The translations under genes were made by a program, and so were the position numbers. A DNA stretch of 56,266 bases from NCBI GenBank assembly GCA_013360585.1, contig JABWBH010000031.1, positions 1 through 56,266 of the forward strand. The letters are read 5' to 3'. Shown here one piece after another: positions 30,028 through 41,330 of this stretch (positions are counted from its first letter, which is position 1; each line of letters starts with the position of its first letter). Below the pieces are notes generated by a model. That model was not told where the DNA came from, did not search any database, and saw only the letters and a list, made by a program, of their open reading frames with translations. This DNA comes from Phycisphaerae bacterium (GTDB taxonomy: Bacteria; Planctomycetota; Phycisphaerae; UBA1845).

Positions 30028-30570
30028 ATGCGGCACGTAGCGGATCGGAGGGTGCGGCGCATGAGGTGGTGTCGATCGGGAATCGTCCTCGTCGTTGCGT
30101 GGCCGGCGCTGATCGGTGGTTGTGCGTATTCGACGAAGCGCCCTTTCAGCGATGATTTCAAGACGGTTCACGTCGAGATGTTTCACTCGCGCGAGTTCCG
30201 CCGCGAGCTGGAGTTCCGGCTGACTGAGTCGCTGGTGAAGCGGATCGAGATGGACACGCCTTACCGGATTGCGCCGCGGGATTCGGCGGACGTTCTGATC
30301 TCCGGGGAGGTGCTGAACGTGGCGAACCGGACCTTCGGGACGGACTTCAACACGGGGCTTCCGCGCGAGATCGGCTCGACCATCACGGTGCGGTTTCAAG
30401 TGAAGGATCTGCGGACCGGAGAGATTCTGGTGGACCGGCCGCGGTTCGTTTATCAGACGCATTACATCCCCCCGGTGGGAGAGTCGTTCGATAAGGGGAT
30501 GGTGCGGGGTCTGGACGGGCTGGCGGAGGCGATCGTCGAGGCGATGGAAACCTCCTGGGAAACGTCCTAG
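30028..30570 (+). CDS. lptE: LptE-like outer-membrane lipoprotein
   Basis: A 180-residue lipoprotein. LIGGC at about 28-32 is a good lipobox. The following CAYST, then FKTVHVEMFHSREFRRELEF (short forms VHVEMF and REFRRELEF) and ISGEVLNV, are typical of the LptE family, which plugs LptD and helps place lipopolysaccharide in the outer leaflet. The gene starts 3 bp after the BamD-like gene, so the two are almost certainly one operon. With LptB at 34142 it indicates a lipopolysaccharide transport pathway in this organism. Family assignment of distant LptE proteins is based mainly on this lipobox-plus-N-terminal pattern. Confidence 0.8.
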   Translation: MRHVADRRVRRMRWCRSGIVLVVAWPALIGGCAYSTKRPFSDDFKTVHVEMFHSREFRRELEFRLTESLVKRIEMDTPYRIAPRDSADVLISGEVLNVANRTFGTDFNTGLPREIGSTITVRFQVKDLRTGEILVDRPRFVYQTHYIPPVGESFDKGMVRGLDGLAEAIVEAMETSWETS

Positions 30571-30634
30571 AATCTCCCGCTCCCCTTGGCGCGAGATCAG
30601 GGGAAAACGCACCGGGAACATCTAAGGAATCCGC

Positions 30635-32667
<2,033 letters not shown>

Positions 32668-32683
<16 letters not shown>

Positions 32684-33258
32684 CCGACCGTCGCGGGCGC
32701 CGTAACCACGCCCTCACGGCGCCGCCTCAACATGGCCGGAAGACACAACACCCGCGACCGCGACCACGCCGTCACCACGGCCGCAGCGATCAGGCCGAGG
32801 TTCCCCAGCAGTTTTTCGCAATACCACTGCTCTCCCGTGCCGCAACCGCAGTCGAACTTGATGTCGCAGATCGCCGCGAACTTCCCCTGATTGAACAGGT
32901 CGATGCCGTATTTGTAGATCGCCAGCGTGAACGCGACGAGCTGCACCAGCAGCAGCAACCCCGCTCCGCGGAGCATGACACCGAGAAGAACCGCGACGCC
33001 GCAGATCAGCTCCAGCCACGGCAGGACGATCGCCACCACGTTGATGATCTGCGGCGGATCCTGCGGAAGCACGCTGTATTGCTTGATCGACTTGGCGAAC
33101 ACATGAGGATCCGCCGAGAGCTTGTTCAGGGCGAGGTAGATGAAGACGACGCCCAGCGCCAACCTCGCCAGAATCAGCGGCACGCCCGTCGCGTCCAGCC
33201 GCTGCAACAGGGTCTGCTTCGTCACGGTTTTCGTTCCTCCCGGTTGCGTCGAACTCAT
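32668..33258 (-). CDS. MauE/DoxX-family membrane protein
   Basis: A 196-residue protein with four hydrophobic segments (about 27-45, 72-100, 103-122 and 150-168). It is like the DoxX/MauE redox-associated membrane family: RLALGVVFIYLALNKL, then LPWLELICGVAVLLGV. A cytosol- or periplasm-facing loop near 135-148 holds FDCGCGTG and YC, three cysteines that could bind metal or form disulfides. Its start overlaps the rhodanese stop by four bases, so the pair is translationally coupled. The known role of MauE is disulfide reduction or maturation of periplasmic enzymes; here the exact role is unknown. Confidence 0.85.
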
Positions 33259-33980
33259 GATCGCGGCCCCTTGTCCACCGGCCGGTCACCGGCGCTCCAC
33301 GCCTTCCAGCCGTCCTCATAAAGCAGCAGATTCTCTTCCAGCACGCCCCGCTCATCCCGAAGCATCCGGCAGAGGTTGATGCTGTCCTCGCACTCCCCTC
33401 CGTTGCAGTACACGACCAGCCGGTATCCGGCCTCGAGGTAGTCGGCGATCGCGGCGAGGTCGGCGTCGATCGTGGAAAAGTAACACCGGTACGCCCCGGG
33501 AATGTGTCCCTCTTCATAAGGCGCAACGTCGCGCGCGTCGATCAGGAGTGTTGTGGCGGCGTCCGGATCCGTCCCGTCGACGATGGCGGCGACCTGCGCC
33601 GTCGTGATCGCGGTGAATTCATGCTCGGGATGCACTCCGTCCGTCTCGGTAACTTCGTGCGGCGGGGGTTGCGAGGCTGGCGTCGGGCTTGACGAGGCGG
33701 AGTTGGCCGCCGAGCCGGAGGGCAAAGAATCAATGCGGGGGGCGTCCGTCTCGCTTCCGGTTCGGCCCGGGTTTGCGGTCCCGCTAGATTCCTTCGCGGG
33801 GACGACTTTTCCGGCATCGTTTGTTCCAGTGCGCGGTTTCGGGCGGATGAAGTACTGCCGGTCGAGTTCGATTTTCGCCTTTCCGGACGACTCCCGGAGG
33901 GCGTTGACCGTGAACCCCGCCGCGGTCCCCGCCGCCAGCAGGATCGCCGCCTCCAGAATCATCCACCGTCCCCACGTCAT
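33255..33980 (-). CDS. membrane-anchored rhodanese-domain protein
   Basis: A 241-residue protein. One N-terminal hydrophobic helix (about 7-24) anchors it, followed by a Ser/Pro/Thr-rich linker (50-115) and a rhodanese domain (about 121-237). The domain has LLIDARDVAPYEEGHIPGA and an active-site loop VVYCNGGEC with the candidate catalytic C192. Rhodaneses move sulfane sulfur or act in thiol redox control. The start at 33980 (MTWGRWM) follows GGAGAA; an earlier ATG at 34016 has no such site. It is coupled to the MauE/DoxX gene, suggesting a periplasmic sulfur or thiol relay. Confidence 0.88.
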   Translation of the reverse strand: MTWGRWMILEAAILLAAGTAAGFTVNALRESSGKAKIELDRQYFIRPKPRTGTNDAGKVVPAKESSGTANPGRTGSETDAPRIDSLPSGSAANSASSSPTPASQPPPHEVTETDGVHPEHEFTAITTAQVAAIVDGTDPDAATTLLIDARDVAPYEEGHIPGAYRCYFSTIDADLAAIADYLEAGYRLVVYCNGGECEDSINLCRMLRDERGVLEENLLLYEDGWKAWSAGDRPVDKGPRS

Positions 33981-34141
33981 GTTTATTCTCCGGCTTTGTG
34001 TCGATCCGGCATCCACGCAACCTTCGCGTGGATTGTCTGGCGATCGATGTTCCGGGGCTGGAAGGCGCAGGTCAACCGGAGGGGATCCGGTGTTACAACT
34101 CCGTGACCGTCTTGGATCTGAGGTTCGGCGACCAGCCCGGC

Positions 34142-34903
34142 CTAGCGCGACATCGGCGATTCAAATTCGTCGACGCGCAGGCTGCTGCCAAGGTACGTTT
34201 CCCGGACCGCGGGGTTCTGTACAATCGCGGAGGGTGGTCCTTCGGCGAGCAGACGACCCTCGTGAATGATGTAGCTGCGGTCGGTCACACGGAGCGTTTC
34301 CCGGACGTTGTGATCCGTCAGCAGCACCGCGATTCCTTTTTCGTGCTTGAGCTTGAGAATCTCCGCCTGAAGATCCTCGACCGCCTTGGGATCCACGCCG
34401 CTGAAAGGCTCGTCGAGCATGATGAGTTTCGGATCCGTCACCAGCGCCCGGGCGATCTCGAGCTTGCGGCGCTCCCCGCCGGAAAGGAGACCAGCCATCT
34501 GGTTCCGCTGTCGGGTCAGGCCGAACTGCTCGATCAGGTGCTCCGCCTGCTCGAGGCGCTGGGCCCGGGTCTTTCCCCGGATCGTCTCCAGAATCGCCAG
34601 CAGATTGTCGATCACAGAGAGCCTTCGGAAGACGCTCGGTTCCTGAGACAGATATCCCATCCCGGCGGTTGCTCGCAGATACATCGGCAGGCGCGTCACG
34701 TCGCGATGGTCGAAGAAGACGCTTCCGGCGTCGGGGTCGATCATCCCGACCGACATGCGGAAGCTCGTCGTCTTTCCGGCCCCGTTACGCCCGAGCAACC
34801 CGACGATCTCTCCGCGGCGCACGTGGAAGCTGAGTTGATCCACGACGGTGCGGCCGCCGTAGCGTTTCACAAGGTTCTTCGCGTCGAGCAAGACTTCGTT
34901 CAT
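34142..34903 (-). CDS. lptB: lipopolysaccharide export ABC ATPase
   Basis: A 253-residue ABC-type ATPase powering lipopolysaccharide extraction from the inner membrane with LptF/LptG. Walker A is GRNGAGKTT, the Q-loop region includes MGYLSQEPSVFRRLSV, the signature is LSGGERRKLEIARAL, and Walker B is LIMLDEPFSGVDP. The phrases YLSQEPSVFRRLSV and LTDHNVRETL are characteristic of LptB rather than other ABC ATPases. The start is the second of two adjacent Met codons. No permease genes are adjacent. Between it and the rhodanese gene lie about 160 bp without a gene. Confidence 0.95.
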   Translation of the reverse strand: MNEVLLDAKNLVKRYGGRTVVDQLSFHVRRGEIVGLLGRNGAGKTTSFRMSVGMIDPDAGSVFFDHRDVTRLPMYLRATAGMGYLSQEPSVFRRLSVIDNLLAILETIRGKTRAQRLEQAEHLIEQFGLTRQRNQMAGLLSGGERRKLEIARALVTDPKLIMLDEPFSGVDPKAVEDLQAEILKLKHEKGIAVLLTDHNVRETLRVTDRSYIIHEGRLLAEGPPSAIVQNPAVRETYLGSSLRVDEFESPMSR

Positions 34904-35204
34904 CAATGAGGTTTACCTTCAGGTACAACAGGTCTGCCGACCCTGTGAATTAACATTGCTTATCCGGATGGTGCGCCGAGCACCAGCTGAAAACACGAGA
35001 ACCCGTGCCTCTGCCCGGTGGCCAAGGTGTTGGCGAAACTGCAAGTCATTCAAGCAATTGATGTTATGCGCCAGACCTCGCTTCAAGCCGAGAAAAACCG
35101 GCTCGTGTGACCAACCGTGAAGAATGCTCAGTAGGACTGTCCCTACAACGTCAGATCAGACCCCCGTTTCAGTGGAAAACATGTGGATAACTACAGCGGT
35201 ATGC
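34904..35204. other. gene-free stretch of lower GC
   Basis: About 300 bp between lptB and the signal peptidase gene, both on the minus strand. It has more A and T than the neighbours. A small hairpin, GAGCACCAGC region near 34976 and AGCCGAGAAAAACCGGCT near 35085-35102, could form, the latter resembling a short stem-loop. I see no gene; it may carry the lptB promoter. Confidence 0.35.
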
Positions 35205-36911
35205 CTACCTGATCCAGCGCATGTCTCCGACGTTCGGTATGATGCCGAACCGCCCCAGAAGAGCAATCCGGTCGCTAAGCCGGTGCCCGCTGGGCCAGTA
35301 CACGAAGAACGCCTGCCCGATGAGCTGGTCTTCAGCCACCGTGCCGAGTTGATACTTCGCCCCGCGCCCGACCAGGTGCGGTCCGACCTCGGTCCACATC
35401 CGCGAGTCCTGACTCTGCGGGTTGTTGTCGCCGAGGCAGAAATGTTCACCGGGACGCAGGAGGATCGGGTTTCGGGGTGAGCCCCAGACTCCAACGTAAC
35501 GAAAAACCGATCCGTGAGGGACATTGTGTCCGTCGATCTGCGGCGTCGTGTAATACACGTCCCGGTGGACGGCCAGATGCCGCAGCTCGAACGTCGCCCC
35601 GCGCCCGAACACACGCGGGGAGCGCGGCGTCGGGAGGATGCGCCGGTCGAACATCTCCCGCAGCGCCGGCAACTCCGGCCGAAGCACCGCCTCCGTCGTC
35701 GCCAGCGCTTCTCGATCTCCGACCCGAAGCACCGCCCGGTAATCCACCAGCTCAAAGGACACCATCACCGGGCGCCCCGGCTCAAGTGCGTCTGTCTGTC
35801 CCTCCAGCGCCTCAGCGACGCTGTGTCCCTCGCGCGTGCCCTCGATCCGCATCTTCCCGTCCAGCCCGAGGGTGGCGGTCCAGTCCACGCCCAACTTCGT
35901 CAGCGTCACCTGGAGGTCTCCCGTCGCCGACGCCGGGGTCAGGAGAAACTGGACGCGCATGTCCTCGACAGGACGGGTTCCCTGTCCGCTGAGGTTGTAT
36001 CCGTAGTTATCGTCGAGGGTTATATGCCGCAGTTCGATGCCGTCCGCTTCAGAACTGGCCGTGCCGTCAAATCGGAGGGTGCGCTGCGACAGATCCCAGC
36101 CGGAACGCTCGTTCATCGGTTCCCAGCGTGGCTGAGGATCCCGGGTGTTCCACTTCCGGGGGCGGAAGTCGTCGTCGTAGACGATCATCCAGAGCGCGTC
36201 CTGCGCCCGGGAGGTTTTCGGCACGATCCGCCACTTCGCGTCCAGCTCCGCGTACACGGACGCCGGCAGAGGATCGAGGCGTGTCCCGGAGTCGAGCTTT
36301 GCCTGAAAATCCGTCTTTCTCGCCAGGAACGCCTCAAGATGCCGGCGTGCTTGTTCGGAAAGCTCCGCCGTCGGCACGGCGTACACGTCGCCGTCGATCA
36401 GCCCCAGCACTTCGCCCGGAACGCCGATCAACCGCTTGATGAAGTTGGTGGTGCCGTCTCGCGGATCCTTGAAGACGACGACATCCCAGCGCTTCAGCTT
36501 CAACGCGTCGAGACCGAGGTCGAGGGGCCACTTCAGCACCAGGATCCGGTCACCGGACTCGGTGCGCCGCTCGCGGTCATTGAAACGCAGGGGCGTGTTC
36601 TCATGTCGGCAGTTCGGACAGACCGCCTTTGCCTCCGGACCGATCGATGTCGAGCCGTTGGTGTAATACGACAGGCCGTAAGCGAAGGCGTAACCGCAAT
36701 CCGAGCACGTCACCGACCCGTGCTCGCCGTAAAGCGTCGGCGCCATCGACCCCGTCGGGATAATGAACGCCTCCACGACGAATGCCCGGAAGACGAACGC
36801 CAGGATAAACGCAACGACGATCTGATCAAGCGACTCCCGGAAGGTTTCGACGGCGGAGAACCCTCCCGGTGGCGCCGCGGCGGGATCAGCGTTCTCAGGG
36901 GAGTAATTCAT
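35205..36911 (-). CDS. lepB: signal peptidase I with zinc ribbon and large insertion
   Basis: A 568-residue signal peptidase I, roughly twice the usual length. The N-terminal helix (about 29-50) leads to the catalytic serine S55 in PTGSMAPTL. The catalytic lysine is K159 in NFIKRLIGVPGE, and the C-terminal GDNNPQSQDSR box is present near residue 500. Between serine and lysine is a zinc-ribbon-like insertion with C69-x2-C72 and C98-x2-C101. After about residue 180 a ~300-residue insertion, predicted by eye to be beta-rich and LamG-like, precedes the GDNN box. It cleaves exported preproteins at the outer face of the membrane. The start at 36911 is chosen as the plausible signal-anchor N-terminus. 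Confidence 0.92.
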   Translation of the reverse strand: MNYSPENADPAAAPPGGFSAVETFRESLDQIVVAFILAFVFRAFVVEAFIIPTGSMAPTLYGEHGSVTCSDCGYAFAYGLSYYTNGSTSIGPEAKAVCPNCRHENTPLRFNDRERRTESGDRILVLKWPLDLGLDALKLKRWDVVVFKDPRDGTTNFIKRLIGVPGEVLGLIDGDVYAVPTAELSEQARRHLEAFLARKTDFQAKLDSGTRLDPLPASVYAELDAKWRIVPKTSRAQDALWMIVYDDDFRPRKWNTRDPQPRWEPMNERSGWDLSQRTLRFDGTASSEADGIELRHITLDDNYGYNLSGQGTRPVEDMRVQFLLTPASATGDLQVTLTKLGVDWTATLGLDGKMRIEGTREGHSVAEALEGQTDALEPGRPVMVSFELVDYRAVLRVGDREALATTEAVLRPELPALREMFDRRILPTPRSPRVFGRGATFELRHLAVHRDVYYTTPQIDGHNVPHGSVFRYVGVWGSPRNPILLRPGEHFCLGDNNPQSQDSRMWTEVGPHLVGRGAKYQLGTVAEDQLIGQAFFVYWPSGHRLSDRIALLGRFGIIPNVGDMRWIR

Positions 36912-37102
36912 CCGATCTGTCTCAGCATCAGGCCTTGTCCTCAAAGGCCCGGACCGCCGCTCGCATGCGTCCGCCGTAACTTCGATCGCGGATCGCCACG
37001 TTACTGAAGGCTGCCCCGCCGTCAAGCAAGTCCTGGCGCGCTTGCAGCGGGCTGGAGCGAGACGTAACACTTCCCAGGGGGGGTCAACCGGAGGAACTGA
37101 AG

Positions 37103-38392
37103 ATGATGCATACGCGACGAAGCTTTCTTTATTCTGCGGGTGCGGCGGGCGCGACGGCGACGTTGCGGCCCGACGCTCTCGCTCGGGTGCTCAGCGCGGC
37201 GGCGGACGCCTCTTCGGCGACGCCGGAGGAACTCGCCTCCAACGAGGATTTCTGGTTCCACATCCAGCGGGCCTACGACGTGGATCGCTCGATCGTGAAC
37301 CTCAACAACGGCGGCGTCGCCCCGGCGCCCTCGACGGTCCTTTCCGCGATGTTCCGCAACCTCGCGCAAACGAATCACGCCCCGTCGCGTCAGCTCTGGG
37401 CAGTCCTCGACCCGCAGGTCGAGACGGTCCGGCGGCGGCTTGCCGACCACTTCGGTTGCGACGCCGAGGAGATTGCCATCACGCGCAACTCCAGTGAAGC
37501 GCTGCAGACCTGTCTTTTCGGGATCGACCTGAAACCCGGTGACGAAGTTCTCTCCACGTCGCACGACTACCCGCGCATGCTCAACACGCTCAAGCAGCGC
37601 GAGCTGCGCGAGGGGATCGTCCTGCGCACCTTTTCGTTTGACACCCCTCCGAAATCAGGCGCGGAGCTGGCGGCGCTGTTCGAGAAGAACCTCACGCCGC
37701 GCACCCGGATCATTCTCCTGTGCCACATCACCAACCTGACCGGCCAGATCTTCCCGGTGAAGGAAGTCGTTCACATGGCGCGGAGACACGGCGTCGAGGT
37801 TGTCGTCGACGGGGCGCACGCTTTTGCGCATTTTCCCTTCAAGCTCGCCGATCTCGACTGCGACTACTACGGTACGAGCCTGCACAAGTGGTTGTCCGCT
37901 CCGATCGGCACCGGGTTCCTTTTCGTGCGCAAGTCGAAGATCGCGGGACTCTGGCCTCTGATGGCGGCGCCGGACCCGAAAAAGGACGACATCCGCAAGT
38001 TCGAGGAGATCGGCACGCACCCGACCGCGCCTCGCCTCGCGATCGCCGAAGCGCTGACTTTCCACGAAGGCCTCGGCCCGCAGCGCAAGCTCGCCCGCCT
38101 CATCTACCTTCGAAACCGCCACGCGGAGCGCCTCTCGAAGCTCCCGAAAGTCCGGTGTTACACCAGCCTCGCTCCCGGGATGGGCGGCGCGATCTGCACA
38201 TTCGGGATCGAAGGCGTCGAGGCCGACGCCCTGACCGGCTGGTTGTGGGACAAGCACAAGATCATCGTCACGCCGATCAAGATCGAGCAGGTTAACGGCG
38301 TCCGGGTCACGCCGAACACGTACACGACGCTCGAGGAGGTGGATCGGTTCGCTGACGCCTTCGAGCACGCAGCCCGCGAGGGAATCGCGTAG
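37103..38392 (+). CDS. Tat-exported class V aminotransferase-fold PLP enzyme
   Basis: A 429-residue protein. The N-terminus has THTRRSF-like Tat motif TRRSFL (4-9) and a hydrophobic Ala-rich segment, implying export of a folded PLP enzyme. The body is class [10 protein letters not shown] near 70, [11 protein letters not shown] with the cofactor Asp, and SLHKWLSAP with the PLP lysine. It resembles isopenicillin-N epimerase-like proteins of unknown function. The start has GGAGG 8 bp upstream. It is divergent from the signal peptidase. A second, non-exported relative is at 40061. The substrate is not predictable. Confidence 0.9.
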   Translation: MMHTRRSFLYSAGAAGATATLRPDALARVLSAAADASSATPEELASNEDFWFHIQRAYDVDRSIVNLNNGGVAPAPSTVLSAMFRNLAQTNHAPSRQLWAVLDPQVETVRRRLADHFGCDAEEIAITRNSSEALQTCLFGIDLKPGDEVLSTSHDYPRMLNTLKQRELREGIVLRTFSFDTPPKSGAELAALFEKNLTPRTRIILLCHITNLTGQIFPVKEVVHMARRHGVEVVVDGAHAFAHFPFKLADLDCDYYGTSLHKWLSAPIGTGFLFVRKSKIAGLWPLMAAPDPKKDDIRKFEEIGTHPTAPRLAIAEALTFHEGLGPQRKLARLIYLRNRHAERLSKLPKVRCYTSLAPGMGGAICTFGIEGVEADALTGWLWDKHKIIVTPIKIEQVNGVRVTPNTYTTLEEVDRFADAFEHAAREGIA

Positions 38393-38486
38393 CCGTCGGG
38401 GGGCGGCGCCCTCGCTCGTGATCGGAACCGGATTCTGCCGATGTTCCCCTGTCGCGCGGGCGGACCGGAGTCGCGGTCCGCGCGCC

Positions 38487-39752
38487 ATGCGGGGAGAAAC
38501 TGCTTTGAACGTTACTCGAACTCAGCAAGGCGCGGGGGATGAACCGATCGCCTTTGTCGACCTGCGGCGCCAGTACGCCGAACTTGCTCCTGCGATCGAC
38601 GCGGCCGTGGGGCGCATCCTTCAGACCGGCGCGTTCATCCTCGGGGACGAGGTCTCCCGGTTCGAGGCCTCGTTCGCGGCGTACTGCGAGGCGAAGCATT
38701 GCATCGGCGTCGCCAGCGGACTGGATGCGTTGACGCAGATCCTCAGGGGGCTGGGCATCGGGGCGGACGACGAGGTGATCCTTCCGGCGAACACGTTCAT
38801 CGCCACGGCGCTGGCGGTCTCGCAGGCCGGAGCCACGCCGGTTCTCGTCGATCATGATCCGCATACGTACAACATCGATCCAGCCCGCATCCGTCACGCG
38901 ATCACGCGCCGGACGCGGGCGATCATCCCGGTCCACCTTTACGGGAGGCCGGCGGAGATGTTTCAGATCCAGCGCATCGCCTCCGAATACGGTTTGATCG
39001 TCGTCGAGGACGCCTGTCAGGCCCACGGCGCAACTTACCGCGGTCACCGATGCGGATCGCTCGCGCGGGCGGCGGCGTTCAGCTTCTACCCCGGAAAAAA
39101 CCTCGGCGCGGCCGGGGATGCGGGCGCGGTCGTCACCGACGACGACGAACTGGCCGACCGGATTCGCCTGACCCGCAATTACGGATCCCAGGTCAAGTAC
39201 CGGCATGACGCACAAGGCGGAAACAGCCGGCTCGACAATCTTCAGGCCGCGATCCTCAATGTGAAGTTGCCGAACCTGGACCGCTGGAATGAGAGAAGGC
39301 GTGCGATGGCTCAGGCCTACCGGACCGGGCTGGCGAATCTCCCGCTTGTGCTGCCGGAGGAGAGTCCGGAGTCGCGGCACGTTTACCATCTTTTTGTCAT
39401 CCGGTGCGAGGCGCGCGATGCCCTGGTGACGTACCTGAAGGATCACGGCATCGACACGGGCATTCATTACCCGATCCCGATCCACCGCCAGCGGGCCTAC
39501 GCGACGGGGTGCATTCCGCTGCGGCCTCTGACGTACTCGGAAATGTTCGCCGATCATCTGCTTTCGCTGCCGATGCACCCGCATATGACGGTGCGCGAGG
39601 TAGACAGGGTCATCGCGGCGGTCCGGGGGTTCTACGACGTGACGGGCACGCTGCGCGAAGTGACGATTCCGGTCGAATCCGTCACGCCCTCGTTTCATCC
39701 GAGCGAGTTCGCTGACGTCGTCGAGTCGGCAGGAACGTCGACGCGGCGTTGA
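38487..39752 (+). CDS. DegT/DnrJ/EryC1/StrS sugar aminotransferase
   Basis: A 421-residue PLP enzyme that aminates keto-sugars on nucleotide sugars. Family phrases are [53 protein letters not shown] and [16 protein letters not shown] with the PLP lysine, then [11 protein letters not shown]-like [12 protein letters not shown]. The start is ATG 38487, or possibly TTG 38505, which has GGGGAG 10 bp upstream. The ORF continues about 60 residues past the usual end. With the glycosyltransferase and methyltransferase nearby it may belong to a small surface-glycan gene group. Substrate sugar is unknown. Confidence 0.92.
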   Translation: MRGETALNVTRTQQGAGDEPIAFVDLRRQYAELAPAIDAAVGRILQTGAFILGDEVSRFEASFAAYCEAKHCIGVASGLDALTQILRGLGIGADDEVILPANTFIATALAVSQAGATPVLVDHDPHTYNIDPARIRHAITRRTRAIIPVHLYGRPAEMFQIQRIASEYGLIVVEDACQAHGATYRGHRCGSLARAAAFSFYPGKNLGAAGDAGAVVTDDDELADRIRLTRNYGSQVKYRHDAQGGNSRLDNLQAAILNVKLPNLDRWNERRRAMAQAYRTGLANLPLVLPEESPESRHVYHLFVIRCEARDALVTYLKDHGIDTGIHYPIPIHRQRAYATGCIPLRPLTYSEMFADHLLSLPMHPHMTVREVDRVIAAVRGFYDVTGTLREVTIPVESVTPSFHPSEFADVVESAGTSTRR

Positions 39753-40060
39753 CCGAAGGAAGCGTCAACACGCCCGGGACCCCCGGGACTGCGACGGGCT
39801 TCCGGCTACGCGATCTTGCGCGACGACGGCTTTGCGGACCTTGCGGCGCGGCGGGGCTCGTCGAAAGGTAGACACGCTTTGAAGGTTGACTCGTCCGCCC
39901 GTTGTCCGCGGCGTATAATGACGGGAGGGAAGCCGAACGTCCGGGGGGCACGGGAGATCGTCATCGGACGATCGTTCGACGCGAGGGAGGCTGAACCGGC
40001 GCAGAAGGTCCGCGCCGCTCGCTCGCACCCGAGACCCTGATCCGACGGCGCCGCTGGAGC
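39753..40060. other. gene-free stretch
   Basis: 308 bp between two plus-strand genes. I see no gene. A short palindromic CCCGGG-ACC-CCCGGG element lies just after the sugar aminotransferase stop (39773-39786), which might act as a transcript-end structure. Confidence 0.35.
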
Positions 40061-41194
40061 ATGAATCCGAACTGGGAAACCTGGCGCGAGCAGTTCCCGA
40101 TTACGCGGAACTACAACTTTCAGAACCACGCCGCGGTCTGCCCGCTGTCGAAGCGGGCCGCGGACGCGGGGCGCGAGTATTTCACCCTGGCCGAGCAACA
40201 CGCCTACGTGCATCAGGGCTTCTTCCGCCGCGTCGAGCAGATCCGTCAGTCCGCGGCGCGACTGATCAACGCTCAGCCGGATGAAATCGCCTTCATTAAG
40301 AACACCAGCGAAGGCATCAGCTTCGTCGCCAACGGACTGAGCTGGACGAGCGGCGACAACGTCGTCCTCGCCAACGTCGAGTTTCCGGCCAACGTCTACC
40401 CGTGGCAGGCGCTGCAATCCCGCGGCGTCCAGATGAGGATGGTGCTCGAGGAGGACGGTCGGATTCCGATCGAGCAGGTCATGTCGGCGATCAACAGTCG
40501 GACCCGCGTGGTGGCGGTGTCCAGCGTTCAGTACGCCAGCGGCTACCGCACGGACCTGGCGACGCTCGGCGAGTACTGCCAGAGCAAGGGCGTGTTCCTC
40601 TGCGTGGACGCGATTCAGTCGCTGGGCGCATTCCCGATCGACGTGAAAGGCATGAACATCGACTTTCTCGCCGCCGACGGGCACAAGTGGCTGCTCGGAC
40701 CGGAGGGCGCGGGCCTGTTCTACGTCCGGCGCGAGCTTCAAGGGTATCTGCGCCCGACGACGATCGGGTGGTTGTCGGTGCGGAACGCGTTCGATTTCGG
40801 GCGCAACCAGTTCGAGTTCAAGGACTCGGCCGCGCGCTACGAGAGCGGCAGTTACAACCTGGCTGGGACGTTCGCCCTCGGCGCGGCGATCGACCTGGCG
40901 CTGGAGATCGGCATCGAGAACATCTCCCGGCGCCTGATCCGCCTGACCGATCGCCTCGCCGCCGGCGTCGTCGAGAAAGGATACCGCGTCGTCAGCTCCC
41001 GTCGTCCGACCGAGGCCAGCGCCATCGTCGCCTTCGTCTCGGACACGCACGATCCGAAGCAGATTCAGGCCCACCTCCAGAGCGAGCACCGGATCATCAT
41101 CGCCGAGCGCAGCGGCCGACTCCGCGCCAGCCCGCACTACTACAACACCGAACGCGAGATCGACCAACTCGTCGAAACTCTGCCGCGACACTGA
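40061..41194 (+). CDS. class V aminotransferase-fold enzyme (cysteine desulfurase-like)
   Basis: A 377-residue cytoplasmic PLP enzyme. AFIKNTSEGISFVANGL near 75-91, CVDAIQSLGAFPIDV with the cofactor Asp, and ADGHKWLLGPEGAG with the PLP lysine are class V features. The family includes SufS cysteine desulfurases and related enzymes; the conserved catalytic Cys loop of SufS is not evident in the C-terminal region (RLRASPHYYN), so desulfurase activity should not be assumed. No signal peptide is present, in contrast to the exported relative at 37103. The upstream gap and lack of SUF genes give no pathway clue. Confidence 0.9.
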   Translation: MNPNWETWREQFPITRNYNFQNHAAVCPLSKRAADAGREYFTLAEQHAYVHQGFFRRVEQIRQSAARLINAQPDEIAFIKNTSEGISFVANGLSWTSGDNVVLANVEFPANVYPWQALQSRGVQMRMVLEEDGRIPIEQVMSAINSRTRVVAVSSVQYASGYRTDLATLGEYCQSKGVFLCVDAIQSLGAFPIDVKGMNIDFLAADGHKWLLGPEGAGLFYVRRELQGYLRPTTIGWLSVRNAFDFGRNQFEFKDSAARYESGSYNLAGTFALGAAIDLALEIGIENISRRLIRLTDRLAAGVVEKGYRVVSSRRPTEASAIVAFVSDTHDPKQIQAHLQSEHRIIIAERSGRLRASPHYYNTEREIDQLVETLPRH

Positions 41195-41330
41195 CCGCGC
41201 CCGAACGCCCGTGCATGACCGAACCGCGCCCGTCAGAAAGCGGGCTTTTGAAACCAATTTACGCCCGGTTGAACTCCCGCTCACCCCGCCCGCGCTCGCC
41301 TGAACCGTCGCTGCTGGGTATCACACGCTC

